From Solirubrobacteraceae bacterium (GTDB lineage Bacteria > Actinomycetota > Thermoleophilia > Solirubrobacterales > Solirubrobacteraceae), in NCBI GenBank assembly GCA_025451035.1, contig JANWLE010000063.1, positions 1 through 64,000 of the forward strand: a stretch of DNA of 64,000 nucleotides, written 5' to 3'. This document shows positions 18,070-27,542 of this stretch, piece by piece; the first letter of the stretch is position 1, and each line of letters opens with the position of its first letter. The notes under the pieces are model-generated. The model was not told the DNA's origin. It did no database searches and was given only the letters and a program-made list of their open reading frames with translations. The position numbers were made by a program, and so were the translations under genes.

Positions 18070-18428
18070 AAGTCGCTGGGTACGATCACATCCGCGTTCA
18101 ATGCGCGGATGAAAAAGTCGACTTCATCGGACATATTTGCGTGCGTGATCCGCTTCAGGTCGGCCAGGAGTTCCTCGGTGGCGCGGTCGAGCTCGTGGTC
18201 GAGGCGTTCGACCGCGGGCAGCGCGAATACGCCGGTATCGACCCGCTCACAGTCGGGGCAGCGCAACGTGACTTGCCACCGCTCTGAGCTTTCCTCGGCC
18301 CAGTCCAGGGGGTAGACGAAGCTACCTTCGCAGTGAGGGCAGAGATCCAGGCGTTCGCTGGCCTCGGCTTGCAGTGAGCGACCGGGGCGATCGATACGAG
18401 ATACGTGATTTGTGTGGTCGTAATTCAT
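18066..18428 (-). CDS. small zinc-ribbon protein of unknown function
   Basis: A 120-residue soluble protein with two CxxC pairs, CPHC near residue 30 and CPDC near residue 57, spaced as in a zinc ribbon. The second half is a charged helix (VERLDHELDRATEELLADLKR). No enzyme motif is seen. It stands alone on the minus strand between the menaquinone run and tatC. A role in nucleic-acid or protein binding is only suggested by the fold. Confidence 0.75.
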   Translation of the reverse strand: MNYDHTNHVSRIDRPGRSLQAEASERLDLCPHCEGSFVYPLDWAEESSERWQVTLRCPDCERVDTGVFALPAVERLDHELDRATEELLADLKRITHANMSDEVDFFIRALNADVIVPSDF

Positions 18429-18488
18429 TTCTTTTCAAGACAGTCATCGACTGCTTGAGCCTCGCCCTTTAGCTCACGATCGAGCTAG

Positions 18489-18541
18489 AGCCAGGTTTGT
18501 GTAGCTTCGCTGGCCTACAGGCCAGCTAAAACGACCTGGCT
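18489..18541. other. nested inverted repeat upstream of tatC
   Basis: An outer 8-bp stem (AGCCAGGT at 18489-18496 with ACCTGGCT at 18534-18541) encloses a perfect inner hairpin (GCTGGCC, loop TACA, GGCCAGC at 18509-18526). It lies in the 182 bp divergent gap between the zinc-ribbon gene and tatC. There is no T-tract, so it is not a classic terminator. Confidence 0.55.
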
Positions 18542-18610
18542 GGCTGCACTTCTAGACCCGGTAACCTGTTTGCGAAGCCTCGACTGCCTAGTGGCAGCGC
18601 AGCGACCGCC

Positions 18611-19723
18611 ATGGCAACCGCAATCCGCACGATCGGTCACGAGGACCGACTCAGCGTCGTCGATCACCTGGAAGAGCTTCGCGTCCGGCTGATCGTCAGT
18701 GCGCTCGCGCTCGCGGTGGCGTTCGGCCTGTGCCTATGGCAGAACCACGCGCTGCTGCGCCTCGTCAACGAACCACTGGAAAAGCAGACCAGCAGCCAGG
18801 TGGCAAAAGGCCACGGCCCGCTCGGTCAGACCGCGCTGGCGCAGCAGGGGGTGCTCAGGCTCGCCCATACCACCGAAGGCGTTCTCGAGCTGCTGAGCGC
18901 GCCGAAAAGCGGTCTGTCTGCCTCGGCGCGTAGCGCCTTGGCGGGCGAGGTTCCAAACCTCAAGAGAGACGTCGCAAGCATCCCCAGGACCCCCGAAGGC
19001 AACAAGCCCGTGACGCTCGGGATCGGCGAGCCGTTCGTCACCACGGTCACCGTCACGTTCATTTTTGCGCTGATCTTCTCCGCGCCCGTGCTCCTGTTTG
19101 AGCTGTATGGGTTTGTGCTGCCTAGCTTCACGCCGGTGGAGCGCCGGGCGGTGAGGCCCCTGCTTATCTCGGTGCCGTTCCTTTTCGCCGCTGGCGTGCT
19201 GTTTGGCTACTTCATAGTGCTGCCCGCGGCCGTGCGCTTCTTTCAAAACTTCAACAGCAGCGAGTTCAACGTGCTGGTGCAAGCCAGCCCTTACTACAAA
19301 TTTGCCGCCACCATCCTGCTGGCGATGGGACTCGTCTTCCAGGTGCCCGTCGCCATCCTCGGCGCAGTACACGCAGGACTCGTCACGCCCACGCAACTGC
19401 GCAAAGGGCGCCGCTACGCGCTGGTCGCCTGCGCAACGGTGGCGGCCCTCCTGCCCGGTGACGCGATGACCCTGATCCTCGAGACGGTTCCCCTGTATGT
19501 GCTGTATGAGCTGAGCATCGTCCTTGCCGCGGTCGCTCAGCGCCGGGCTGCCGCCCGTCGCCCTGCCGACAGCGGCGAGGACGGCGGCGGTTCCTCACCG
19601 GGGGCTCCGCCGCGGGATGGCCCTGGAGGATCCCCCCAACCATCCGGAGGCGATGACTGCCCCGGCGGCGATCTGAGCGTGCAGGAGATCATCGATCATG
19701 TCGACCGACGTCTGCTCGGGTAG
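18611..19723 (+). CDS. tatC: Sec-independent (Tat) protein translocase TatC with enlarged loop and tail
   Basis: 370 residues against the usual about 250. DHLEELRVRLIVS is the conserved cytosolic N terminus, and GEPFVTTVTVTFIFALIFSAPVLLFE and YGFVLPSFTPVERRAV are TatC signatures (the first given as pattern only). Two parts are unusual: the first periplasmic loop spans about residues 45-135 instead of about 45 residues, and the C terminus has an about 70-residue Gly/Ser/Pro/Asp tail. No tatA or tatB gene is adjacent. The Rieske protein in this window is a likely substrate. Confidence 0.93.
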   Translation: MATAIRTIGHEDRLSVVDHLEELRVRLIVSALALAVAFGLCLWQNHALLRLVNEPLEKQTSSQVAKGHGPLGQTALAQQGVLRLAHTTEGVLELLSAPKSGLSASARSALAGEVPNLKRDVASIPRTPEGNKPVTLGIGEPFVTTVTVTFIFALIFSAPVLLFELYGFVLPSFTPVERRAVRPLLISVPFLFAAGVLFGYFIVLPAAVRFFQNFNSSEFNVLVQASPYYKFAATILLAMGLVFQVPVAILGAVHAGLVTPTQLRKGRRYALVACATVAALLPGDAMTLILETVPLYVLYELSIVLAAVAQRRAAARRPADSGEDGGGSSPGAPPRDGPGGSPQPSGGDDCPGGDLSVQEIIDHVDRRLLG

Positions 19724-19845
19724 GCGCGCGCCGCCTGCCCGGCTAGACGAACCTCCGCCTCGTGGCCACCGCCGAGTTCGGTGCGACTTTCGGCTAGGGT
19801 AGATCAACGCTTTGCTGAGAAGATCGACAGGAATAAAGCTCTGAA

Positions 19846-20553
19846 ATGCTCTTTGACCTGAGAGGACGAGGTCGCCGCCGGACAGTGCAAGTCATCTACT
19901 TGGGCTTGGCGCTGCTGTTCGGCGTGGGCTTCATCGGCTTTGGCGCTGGCGGTGGGTTCGGTTCCGGCGGCGTGCTGAACTTTCTCGGCGAAAACAAGGA
20001 AGGCGGCAACGCGACCTTCGGCAAACAGGTTTCCGCGGCACAGAAGCGCATCACGCGCCACCCGAAGGAACCGGCGGCCTGGGCCGCGCTGACCGAAGCA
20101 CAGCTGCATCAGGCCAGCGAAGGCCAGTACTACGACCAGGAAACCGAAAAGTACACGGACAAGGGCAAGGAACTGCTGTCCAAGGTCGCCCGCTCATGGA
20201 GCACCTATCTCAGCTTGGAACAGCACAATCCGAGTACGGCGCTCGCCAAGCAGATGTTCGGCAGGGTGTTCTCCGAAATCGGCCTGAACCAGCCCTCCCA
20301 GGCTGTTCAGTCACTCGAGATCATCGTCGAAGCGGAACCTACAAACTGGTCTTGGTACACGCAGCTGGCGGCGTTCGCCTATAAGGCGAACAACCCACGC
20401 GAGGGTGATCTCGCGAGCGGCAAGGCGGTCAGTCTCGCGCCGGCGTCCGAGCGAAAGACGCTCAAGCAGAAGCTCGAAGAAGTCAAGAAGAACCCCAGCG
20501 GCCTGACGGGCGGCTCGACTGCCGCGACCGGTGGCGCGACGCCGGGCGGCTGA
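19846..20553 (+). CDS. membrane-anchored TPR-like protein
   Basis: 235 residues with a single N-terminal membrane anchor (VIYLGLALLFGVGFIGFGAG), a Gly-rich linker, and a helical domain that looks like degenerate tetratricopeptide repeats (about residues 60-210). It ends in a Thr/Gly/Ala-rich tail. No catalytic motif is seen; TPR domains usually serve as assembly scaffolds. It follows tatC after 122 bp that hold a TAGGGT box but no clear terminator. Confidence 0.7.
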   Translation: MLFDLRGRGRRRTVQVIYLGLALLFGVGFIGFGAGGGFGSGGVLNFLGENKEGGNATFGKQVSAAQKRITRHPKEPAAWAALTEAQLHQASEGQYYDQETEKYTDKGKELLSKVARSWSTYLSLEQHNPSTALAKQMFGRVFSEIGLNQPSQAVQSLEIIVEAEPTNWSWYTQLAAFAYKANNPREGDLASGKAVSLAPASERKTLKQKLEEVKKNPSGLTGGSTAATGGATPGG

Positions 20554-20713
20554 CGGCCGCAGGCGCCTTGAGAGACCTAGCCGGGCCACCGCAGTGGACG
20601 CTCTGCCTATGGCTTGACGACAACAGGGCGACACCGTCCCGCTGCTGTATTCGCGCTCTTGGCTAGAATCGTGCAACACGCCTCCGGGTACTCGTCTCTC
20701 CCGGTCTTCATGC

Positions 20714-20786
20714 GGGCCGTTAGCTCAATTGGCAGAGCAGGGGCCTCTTAAGCCCAAGGTTGTTGGTTCGATTCCAACACGGCCCA
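20714..20786 (+). tRNA. tRNA-Lys (anticodon CTT)
   Basis: Full cloverleaf: acceptor GGGCCGT pairs with ACGGCCC, D arm GCTC/GAGC, anticodon loop CTCTTAA (CTT, reading AAG), T arm GTTGG-TTCGATT-CCAAC, discriminator A, and no encoded CCA. Position 27-43 is a G-A mismatch. A TAGAAT box at 20664-20669, about 45 bp upstream, may be its -10. Confidence 0.96.
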
Positions 20787-20818
20787 CTTTCCCGCGCACA
20801 AAACGACGACGCCGGCCG

Positions 20819-21538
20819 CTAGCGCCCTGCAGCCACGGCGCGAGCCGCTCCGTGTGGGAGCACCCGCCCGCCCAGCCGCACCCAGCCGTCCGCTAGCGGC
20901 CTGACGTGGATCTCGCTCTGCGCCTGAGTAGGGCCCTGCATGATCCGCAGCTCGCGGCCGAGCGCCGCACACAGCGAGATGGCCGCCGACCCCGTAGCCG
21001 GGTCCTCTTCGATACCAAGGTCGCGGGCGAAGACCCGCGCACGCACCAAGCCCTGGTGGCGGTCTAGCCACGCCCACGCCCCGACGCAACCAAGATTTTC
21101 GGGTGGGGCGAGAAGCGCATCTATCGCGGCGGGGCCACTTAGCTCCCTCAGCTGCCAAGGCGGCGAATACTCAGGCTTGGCCGTGATCCAGGTCAGTTGA
21201 CCGTCGCTGGTGATGTGCACGTCTCCCGCTGGCGGTCGCAGCACCGACAGCGAGGGGTCCCGCTGGAGCAAAAACCAGGCAGTCCCCACTAGCGGGTGGC
21301 CGGCAAACGGCAATTGGGTGTTCGGCGTGAAGATCTCAAGCTCCCCCGTGGCGGGATCATTGACGAACACGGTCTCGCTGAAAGCTAGGTGGTGGGCCAG
21401 CGCTTGGCGAACCATGGCGGGCGGGACGGGCTCGGTCGCGAACACGCCCAGGGGGTTGCCGAAGCGCCCGGCGGCGTCGCAGAAGACGCGCAGCACCTGC
21501 AGCTCGTACTTTGCTGTCGCTAGGTCGTGGGCGTGCAC
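20819..21538 (-). CDS. PhzF-family epimerase/isomerase
   Basis: 239 residues of the diaminopimelate-epimerase-like PhzF family. The catalytic Glu is in AFSETVFV, and the second half carries the typical EEDPATGSAAISL motif. FGNPLGVF near the N terminus is also standard. It is shorter than most members (260-290). No phenazine genes are present, so this is one of the many family members of unknown substrate rather than a phenazine enzyme. It is transcribed toward the tRNA-Lys gene. Confidence 0.88.
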   Translation of the reverse strand: MHAHDLATAKYELQVLRVFCDAAGRFGNPLGVFATEPVPPAMVRQALAHHLAFSETVFVNDPATGELEIFTPNTQLPFAGHPLVGTAWFLLQRDPSLSVLRPPAGDVHITSDGQLTWITAKPEYSPPWQLRELSGPAAIDALLAPPENLGCVGAWAWLDRHQGLVRARVFARDLGIEEDPATGSAAISLCAALGRELRIMQGPTQAQSEIHVRPLADGWVRLGGRVLPHGAARAVAAGR

Positions 21539-21622
21539 TTCTAGCCGGCGCGAGGATTGGGTCGTGGTAGGTGGCTAATGTGATCAATGATGCTAAGTCT
21601 GGTTCCTTCACGTCAGCCTCGT

Positions 21623-21628
21623 TATAAC
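21623..21628 (+). promoter_or_regulatory. -10 box of a possible leaderless promoter
   Basis: TATAAC (5 of 6 to TATAAT) ends 6 nt before the ATG at 21635. The intervening CGCCAG is too short for a leader with a ribosome-binding site. Confidence 0.4.
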
Positions 21629-21634
21629 CGCCAG

Positions 21635-22354
21635 ATGACCACGCGGGCGTTGAAGGTGCTGCTCGCGTCCCCTTCCCCACGGCGTGCGTCCGGTGATCGC
21701 CGCACGCTGGCCCTCGGACTGCTCGCGACCCTCACCACCGGCGGTGTGTTCGCGGGCGAGCTCGCACGCGTGTGGCGGCGCGGCTCAGCTCCCCTGCCGG
21801 CCGTGGCGGACGATGTGCTGAACGCTGCCCAGACCGCGGCAAGGGAGACTGTTGAGGTTGCGGTAGCGGGCTACCGCGAGGGTTCCACGGCGGAGACGGC
21901 TCTGCTGGGAGTGCTTGCGTCGTTCACCGCAACGCTTGGCGCGGTTCGTGCAGCGACGCACCTGATCCACTCCAAGGGGTCGTTCGGCCCGCTGCACAAT
22001 GTGATTTTGGGGGCGCGCCACATCCACCACTTCGTACCGGGCATCGCGCTCGCCTTCCTCGCCGGCGGGGGCGCGATCGTGCTCCCCCGCCGCCACACGC
22101 GGTCTTGGTTGCGGATCCCGTTCGGGGTTGGCCTCGCGCTAACGCTGGACGAGTCGGCGCTGCTGCTCGAGCTAGACGACGTTTACTGGACCGAGGAGGG
22201 GGTCTTGAGTGTGCAGATAGCGTTTGGGGCGCTGGGCATGCTCTCCGCACTGGTGCTTGTCCTGCGCCTGCTGCGCCGCGGCGAGAGCAAAGTGCTGCCG
22301 GCGCAGGATGCGGCGAAGCTCGCCGCGCCGCAAGCCGCCACAAGCCTCACCTAG
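21635..22354 (+). CDS. integral membrane protein of unknown function (HIHHF motif)
   Basis: 239 residues with an N-terminal basic segment and about five membrane helices. The segment ARHIHHFVPGIALAFLAGG contains closely spaced histidines at a membrane edge, and LALTLDESALLLELDDVYW carries conserved-looking acidic residues. These could bind a metal, but no known family is recognised with confidence. ATG at 21635 fits the -10 box; an ATG 16 codons upstream is the alternative. Confidence 0.7.
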   Translation: MTTRALKVLLASPSPRRASGDRRTLALGLLATLTTGGVFAGELARVWRRGSAPLPAVADDVLNAAQTAARETVEVAVAGYREGSTAETALLGVLASFTATLGAVRAATHLIHSKGSFGPLHNVILGARHIHHFVPGIALAFLAGGGAIVLPRRHTRSWLRIPFGVGLALTLDESALLLELDDVYWTEEGVLSVQIAFGALGMLSALVLVLRLLRRGESKVLPAQDAAKLAAPQAATSLT

Positions 22355-22408
22355 ACGTAGCCCCGAGTGGGCTGGTCGCTTGTTCGTGGCGGACGGGCCG
22401 TCGCCTTG

Positions 22409-23761
<1,353 letters not shown>

Positions 23762-23774
23762 CTACGAAAGGGGC

Positions 23775-24566
23775 TCAGAGGGAGCCGGTTTGGCCGTGAA
23801 GGGCGAGCGCCGAATGCTCAGTGTCCGGGGTCGACAGCGGCAGCCGCTGCCGCTTGTCGTCGCCGAACAGCGGCAGCGGATCCCCGCACATCTCCATCAG
23901 CCGTGAGACGGTACGCGCCCCGATCTGCTCGGCGAGCAGATCGGGCGTGAGGTTGGTCGTGGCGAGTATCGCGCGCTCTGATTCATAACGAGCGTTGATG
24001 ATCGAGTAGAGCTGCTCGAGCACCCACGCCGTGTCCCGCTCCGCGCCGAGGTCATCGAGATGAAGAAGGTCAACTGCCGTGAGGCGTTCGATCAAATCGA
24101 GCTTGCCGCCGGGCGAGTCGATTGAGTCGCGCAGGATGTTCAGCAGCCGCGGCAGCGAATAGATCGCGGCCGAGTAGCCGGCGTCCATCGCTGCCTTGGA
24201 GATGATCATCGCGAGCGTCGTCTTGCCGGTGCCGATGTCCCCGACAAGCCACAAGCCGCGCCCCTGTGCAAGTCGCTTGCGCAACGTACGCACATAGGCG
24301 CGTACCGCCGAGACGACCGGCTCTGGCATCCCCGGCACCGGTGGGCGGTCGAAGGAGACACCCCGGTACCTGCGGGGGATCCTTCCCTCCAGCGACGCGG
24401 TGCGGCGCTGAGAGACACGGCTGGAACGACAGCGGCAATCAGAGGCTGTGTTCGTCGTCTCGTCGACCACGAAACCGTCGCCGTCGCACATGCCGAACGG
24501 ACAGGGCGAATAGCCGAGCCGGTGGTGGACGACCGCATCGAGGTGATCTGTGACCTGGTCGCTCAC
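23775..24566 (-). CDS. DnaC/DnaI-like helicase-loader AAA+ ATPase
   Basis: 263 residues from the GTG at 24566, which lies inside the dnaB stop (GTGA). The N terminus has four cysteines (C22, C27, C44, C46), the CPFxxC...CRC zinc-module pattern of DnaI/DnaC-type loaders. Walker A is GDIGTGKTT, Walker B is LLHLDDLGAE, and sensor-like TTNLTPD follows. The family loads DnaB at the origin or during restart. The open frame runs on to 24983 but is out-of-frame nonsense over dnaB. Most actinobacteria instead have DciA, so this arrangement is notable. Confidence 0.88.
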   Translation of the reverse strand: MSDQVTDHLDAVVHHRLGYSPCPFGMCDGDGFVVDETTNTASDCRCRSSRVSQRRTASLEGRIPRRYRGVSFDRPPVPGMPEPVVSAVRAYVRTLRKRLAQGRGLWLVGDIGTGKTTLAMIISKAAMDAGYSAAIYSLPRLLNILRDSIDSPGGKLDLIERLTAVDLLHLDDLGAERDTAWVLEQLYSIINARYESERAILATTNLTPDLLAEQIGARTVSRLMEMCGDPLPLFGDDKRQRLPLSTPDTEHSALALHGQTGSL

Positions 24567-25960
24567 TGTTCGTAGCGACCGCCGCCGGCGTAGTTCATGA
24601 ACTTCGGGTATTCCTTCTGGAAGGTCAAGGTGACCTTGCCAACCGCGCCGTTTCGGTGCTTGGCGATGATCAGGTCGGCCTCGCCGATGCGTTCGGACTC
24701 CTCGTCGTAGTACTCGTCGCGGTAAATGAACATCACTAGGTCGGAGTCTTGCTCGAGGTTGCCCGACTCCCGCAGGTCCGACAGCTGCGGGGTCTTGGGC
24801 GAGCGCTGCTCGACCGCGCGCGAGAGTTGCGAGAGCGCGATCACCGGCACGTTCAGCTCGCGAGCCAGGATCTTCAGCCCGCGGCTGATCTCGCCGACCG
24901 CGGTCACACGCGAGTCGTAGCGGCTGTCTGTGCGCATCAACTGTAGATAGTCGACGATGATCAGGCCGAGGCCGCCCTCGCATTGGCTGTGAAGGCGCCT
25001 GGCCTTGGCGCGGATCTCGAGCAGGCCGACGTCGCTTGAGTCATCCACCCACAGTGGCGCCGCCGCGAGGCGCTGGCTGGCCGAGACGATCTTCGGCCAG
25101 CGGTGCTCCGCCACTCGTCCCTTGCGCAGCTCCTCGCCCTTGATGCGGGCCTGAGAGGACACGAAGCGCTGGGCGAGCTCAGACTCGGCCATCTCCAGCG
25201 AGAACAGCGCGACCGGACGTTTATGGTCGATCGAGGCGTTCTCCGCGATATTGCACACCAGGGCGCTCTTGCCCATCGCCGGGCGGGCGGCGATGATGAT
25301 CAGGTTGCCTGGCTGAAAACCGCCGGTTATCTCGTCGAGGTCCTTGAAGCCCGAGGGAGTCCCGGTCAGCGAGGTCTTCTCCAGGGACAGGCGGTGCAGC
25401 TTGTCCAGCTCCTCGTGCAGAACCTCCTCGATCGCGCGGAAGTCCTGCTGGCGGTCATCGCGCGCCACCTCCAGCATGGTCTTCTCCGCCTGCTCGACCA
25501 GCTCGCGTGGCGGAGCCTCATGGCTCATCACGCTCGCCTGGATTTCGTAGGAGGCGGACAGCAGCCTGCGCAAAAGCGCGTTCTCGCGAACGATCTGCGC
25601 GTAGCGCCGGACATGTCCGGCGGCGGGCACCACGCCCGTCAGTTCGTCAACGGCGGCGATCCCGCCGACCTCTTCCAGCTTCCCGCTCTGACGCAGGCGA
25701 TCGGTGACGGTCAGCACATCGACCGGCTCAGACTCGTTGTAGAGGACGAGCATCGCCTCGTAGATCAGCGCGTGGCGTTCACGGTAGAAGTCTTCGGGGC
25801 GCAAGCCCTCCTCGATGACCAGGGCGTACAGCGAGCGGTCAGACAGCAGAATGGCGCCCAGCACCGACTGCTCGGCGTCGAGGTTGTGGGGGGGAACTAG
25901 AACCCCAGCTGGGGGGGCGCCGGAACCGTTGGTGATTGTGTTGGTTGCGACGGCGCTCAT
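24563..25960 (-). CDS. dnaB: replicative DNA helicase DnaB
   Basis: Hexameric 5'-3' fork helicase, 465 residues from the ATG at 25960. The N-terminal primase-interaction domain starts at PPHNLDAEQSVLGAILL. Walker A is ARPAMGKSA, Walker B is LIIVDYLQLM, and LSQLSRAVEQR is the H3/H4 region. No intein is present. TACACT at 25971-25976 (minus sense) is a possible -10 box about 10 nt before the start. It follows rplI in the usual rpsF-ssb-rpsR-rplI-dnaB order, with 148 bp between. Confidence 0.97.
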   Translation of the reverse strand: MSAVATNTITNGSGAPPAGVLVPPHNLDAEQSVLGAILLSDRSLYALVIEEGLRPEDFYRERHALIYEAMLVLYNESEPVDVLTVTDRLRQSGKLEEVGGIAAVDELTGVVPAAGHVRRYAQIVRENALLRRLLSASYEIQASVMSHEAPPRELVEQAEKTMLEVARDDRQQDFRAIEEVLHEELDKLHRLSLEKTSLTGTPSGFKDLDEITGGFQPGNLIIIAARPAMGKSALVCNIAENASIDHKRPVALFSLEMAESELAQRFVSSQARIKGEELRKGRVAEHRWPKIVSASQRLAAAPLWVDDSSDVGLLEIRAKARRLHSQCEGGLGLIIVDYLQLMRTDSRYDSRVTAVGEISRGLKILARELNVPVIALSQLSRAVEQRSPKTPQLSDLRESGNLEQDSDLVMFIYRDEYYDEESERIGEADLIIAKHRNGAVGKVTLTFQKEYPKFMNYAGGGRYEQ

Positions 25961-26062
25961 CGTTCGGCCGAGTGTAGATCGATGCCGCACATGAGCATTG
26001 AAGCGAACCCGCTAAGTGGGAATGAATTGATAGACACGAACCAATGTTCGGTCCTGTGGCGG

Positions 26063-26090
26063 ACAGACCGCAAGCGCCTGGCAGGTCTGT
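26063..26090 (-). terminator. hairpin after rplI
   Basis: ACAGACC and GGTCTGT pair across a 14-nt loop 19 nt downstream of the rplI stop on the minus strand. There is no T-run after it, so it is a weak terminator or a processing site between rplI and dnaB. Confidence 0.35.
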
Positions 26091-26108
26091 AGTTGGCTGG
26101 CGGCGCTG

Positions 26109-26561
26109 CTACTTCTTAGCTACGACCATCGTCTTGATGGTCGCGCTCTCTCCGCCCGGGACGTCGACCACAACCATGTAGGTGCCGACGTTCTTGATCG
26201 GTTCAGGCAGGTGTACGCCGGCCTTGTCGACCCTGATCGAACGCGCGTCGCGGATCGCGTTGGCGATGTCTTGCGGGGTGACCGAGCCGAATAGGCGACC
26301 GTCCGCGCCAGCCTGCTGGGCGATGGTCAACACAGTCTTGTTCAGCAGGCGGATGTTCTCCTCGGCGCGTTCGATCGCCTGGCGTTCGGCGCGCTCTTCG
26401 GCCTCCTGGCGGCGGCGGATCTCCTCGACCGCGCCGCGGGTCGCCGGTTGGGCCAGCTTGCGCGGGATCAGGTAGTTGCGCAAATACCCCTTGGAGACGT
26501 CGACGACCTTGCCCTGCTCGCCAAGTGCCTCCACGTCCTTGAGAAGTATCGCCTCGGGCAT
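26109..26561 (-). CDS. rplI: 50S ribosomal protein L9
   Basis: 150 residues, two-domain L9. The N-terminal PEAILLKDVEALGEQGKVV and GYLRNYLIPRKLA are the rRNA-binding signature, followed by the long connecting helix (VEEIRRRQEAEERAERQA) and the C-terminal domain with GRLFGSVTPQDIA. It lies 6 bp downstream of rpsR. Confidence 0.98.
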   Translation of the reverse strand: MPEAILLKDVEALGEQGKVVDVSKGYLRNYLIPRKLAQPATRGAVEEIRRRQEAEERAERQAIERAEENIRLLNKTVLTIAQQAGADGRLFGSVTPQDIANAIRDARSIRVDKAGVHLPEPIKNVGTYMVVVDVPGGESATIKTMVVAKK

Positions 26562-26567
26562 GTCCGC

Positions 26568-26891
26568 CTAACGGTCGCGGTCGCGGTCACGGTCGCGACG
26601 AGGGCTGTCGTCACGACCGCCCTCGTTCACGTACGGGAGCAGCGCCAGTTCGCGGGCGACCTTCACCGCTTTGGCGATTTGGCCCTGATGGCGCCGGCAG
26701 GTGCCCATGATCCGCCGCGAGCGGATCTTGCCCTTCTCGGAGACAAACTTGCGCAACGAGGAGATGTCCTTGTAGTCGACCTGCTCCACCTTGTCGCGGC
26801 AGTACTGGCAGGGCTTACGACGGCCGCCGGAGGTAGCGCCTCGCTTGTCTCGTCTTCTAGTTGGCTTTTGGCGGCCGCGTTGCTTTCCCAC
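26568..26891 (-). CDS. rpsR: 30S ribosomal protein S18, zinc type (C+)
   Basis: 107 residues. It keeps cysteines of the zinc-binding form: CQYC near residue 28, and GTCRRHQ later in the chain. The core IRSRRIMGTCRRHQGQIA is clear. The extra C-terminal tail is a run of Arg-Asp dipeptides (PRRDRDRDRDR) encoded by a GGTCGC-like repeat at 26573-26600, which is unusual for S18. It binds S6 in the ribosome. Confidence 0.96.
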   Translation of the reverse strand: MGKQRGRQKPTRRRDKRGATSGGRRKPCQYCRDKVEQVDYKDISSLRKFVSEKGKIRSRRIMGTCRRHQGQIAKAVKVARELALLPYVNEGGRDDSPRRDRDRDRDR

Positions 26892-26921
26892 TTCAAGACC
26901 TCGCTGTGCTGTGTGGCTGAC

Positions 26922-27392
26922 TTAGAACGGAATTTCGTCCTCGCCGGCTCCTGCACCGACCGGTACCGGCTGGAAATCCCGCTCATCTACCGGGACATCA
27001 CTCTCGATACCACCCCCGTTGCTCGCAAAGCCGCCACCGCCACCGGTGCCCTCGCGCGAGCCGAGGAATTGGACTGAATCAGCGATGATATCGATTGCGC
27101 TGCGTTTCGTGCCGTCTTGTGCCTCCCACTCCCGCCATTCGAGGCGTCCGTCGATGGCCACAGGGCGTCCCTTGGAGAGATAGCGCGCGGCATTCTCGCC
27201 CTGCGCACCCCACACCTTGACGTTGAAGTAGTTGGGCTTGTCGACCCATTCGCCGCTGGCGTTGTCCTTGCGACGGGTGTTGCAGGCGATGCGCAGCTCG
27301 CACACCGAGGTGCCGCTCGGCAGCGAGCGCAGCTCCGGGTCCGCGGTCAGGTTCCCGGTCATCACGACTCTGTTGATGTTTGTAGCGGCCAT
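26922..27392 (-). CDS. ssb: single-stranded DNA-binding protein
   Basis: 156 residues. The OB-fold starts with NRVVMTGNLTADPELR, and WVDKPNYFNVKVWG and RLEWREWEAQDG are typical. A Gly-rich linker leads to the acidic tip EDEIPF, which recruits partner proteins. AGGAG lies 5 nt before the ATG, a strong ribosome-binding site, so it can be translated independently of the preceding hydroxylase gene. Confidence 0.97.
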   Translation of the reverse strand: MAATNINRVVMTGNLTADPELRSLPSGTSVCELRIACNTRRKDNASGEWVDKPNYFNVKVWGAQGENAARYLSKGRPVAIDGRLEWREWEAQDGTKRSAIDIIADSVQFLGSREGTGGGGGFASNGGGIESDVPVDERDFQPVPVGAGAGEDEIPF

Positions 27393-27514
27393 GACGCTCC
27401 TTTCCAGATCTCTTGCGCCTTATTTGACTCTGCCGCCGAGTGTAGAACGGTCGCCGGGCGTCATTTTTGGCGTGGTGACAGGCAATCCGCTTATTGCGCG
27501 GTTTTGCTCGCGAG

Positions 27515-27535
27515 CGTCATCCCTGCGGGATGACG
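27515..27535 (-). terminator. hairpin after the fatty-acid hydroxylase gene
   Basis: A perfect 9-bp stem (CGTCATCCC/GGGATGACG) with a 3-nt loop begins 8 nt after the hydroxylase stop in the minus direction. It is followed by CTCGCGAGCAAAACC rather than a T-tract. It may separate the hydroxylase transcript from ssb-rpsR-rplI. Confidence 0.45.
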
Positions 27536-27542
27536 AATCTCT

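Noticed and set aside
20748..21158. 136-residue minus-strand frame ending in WAVLESNQQPWA
   Set aside because: The end is antisense to tRNA-Lys and the rest is an out-of-frame shadow of the PhzF-like gene.
20819..21538. PhzF gene considered as part of a phenazine cluster
   Set aside because: No other phenazine genes are nearby, and most PhzF-family proteins are unrelated to phenazines.
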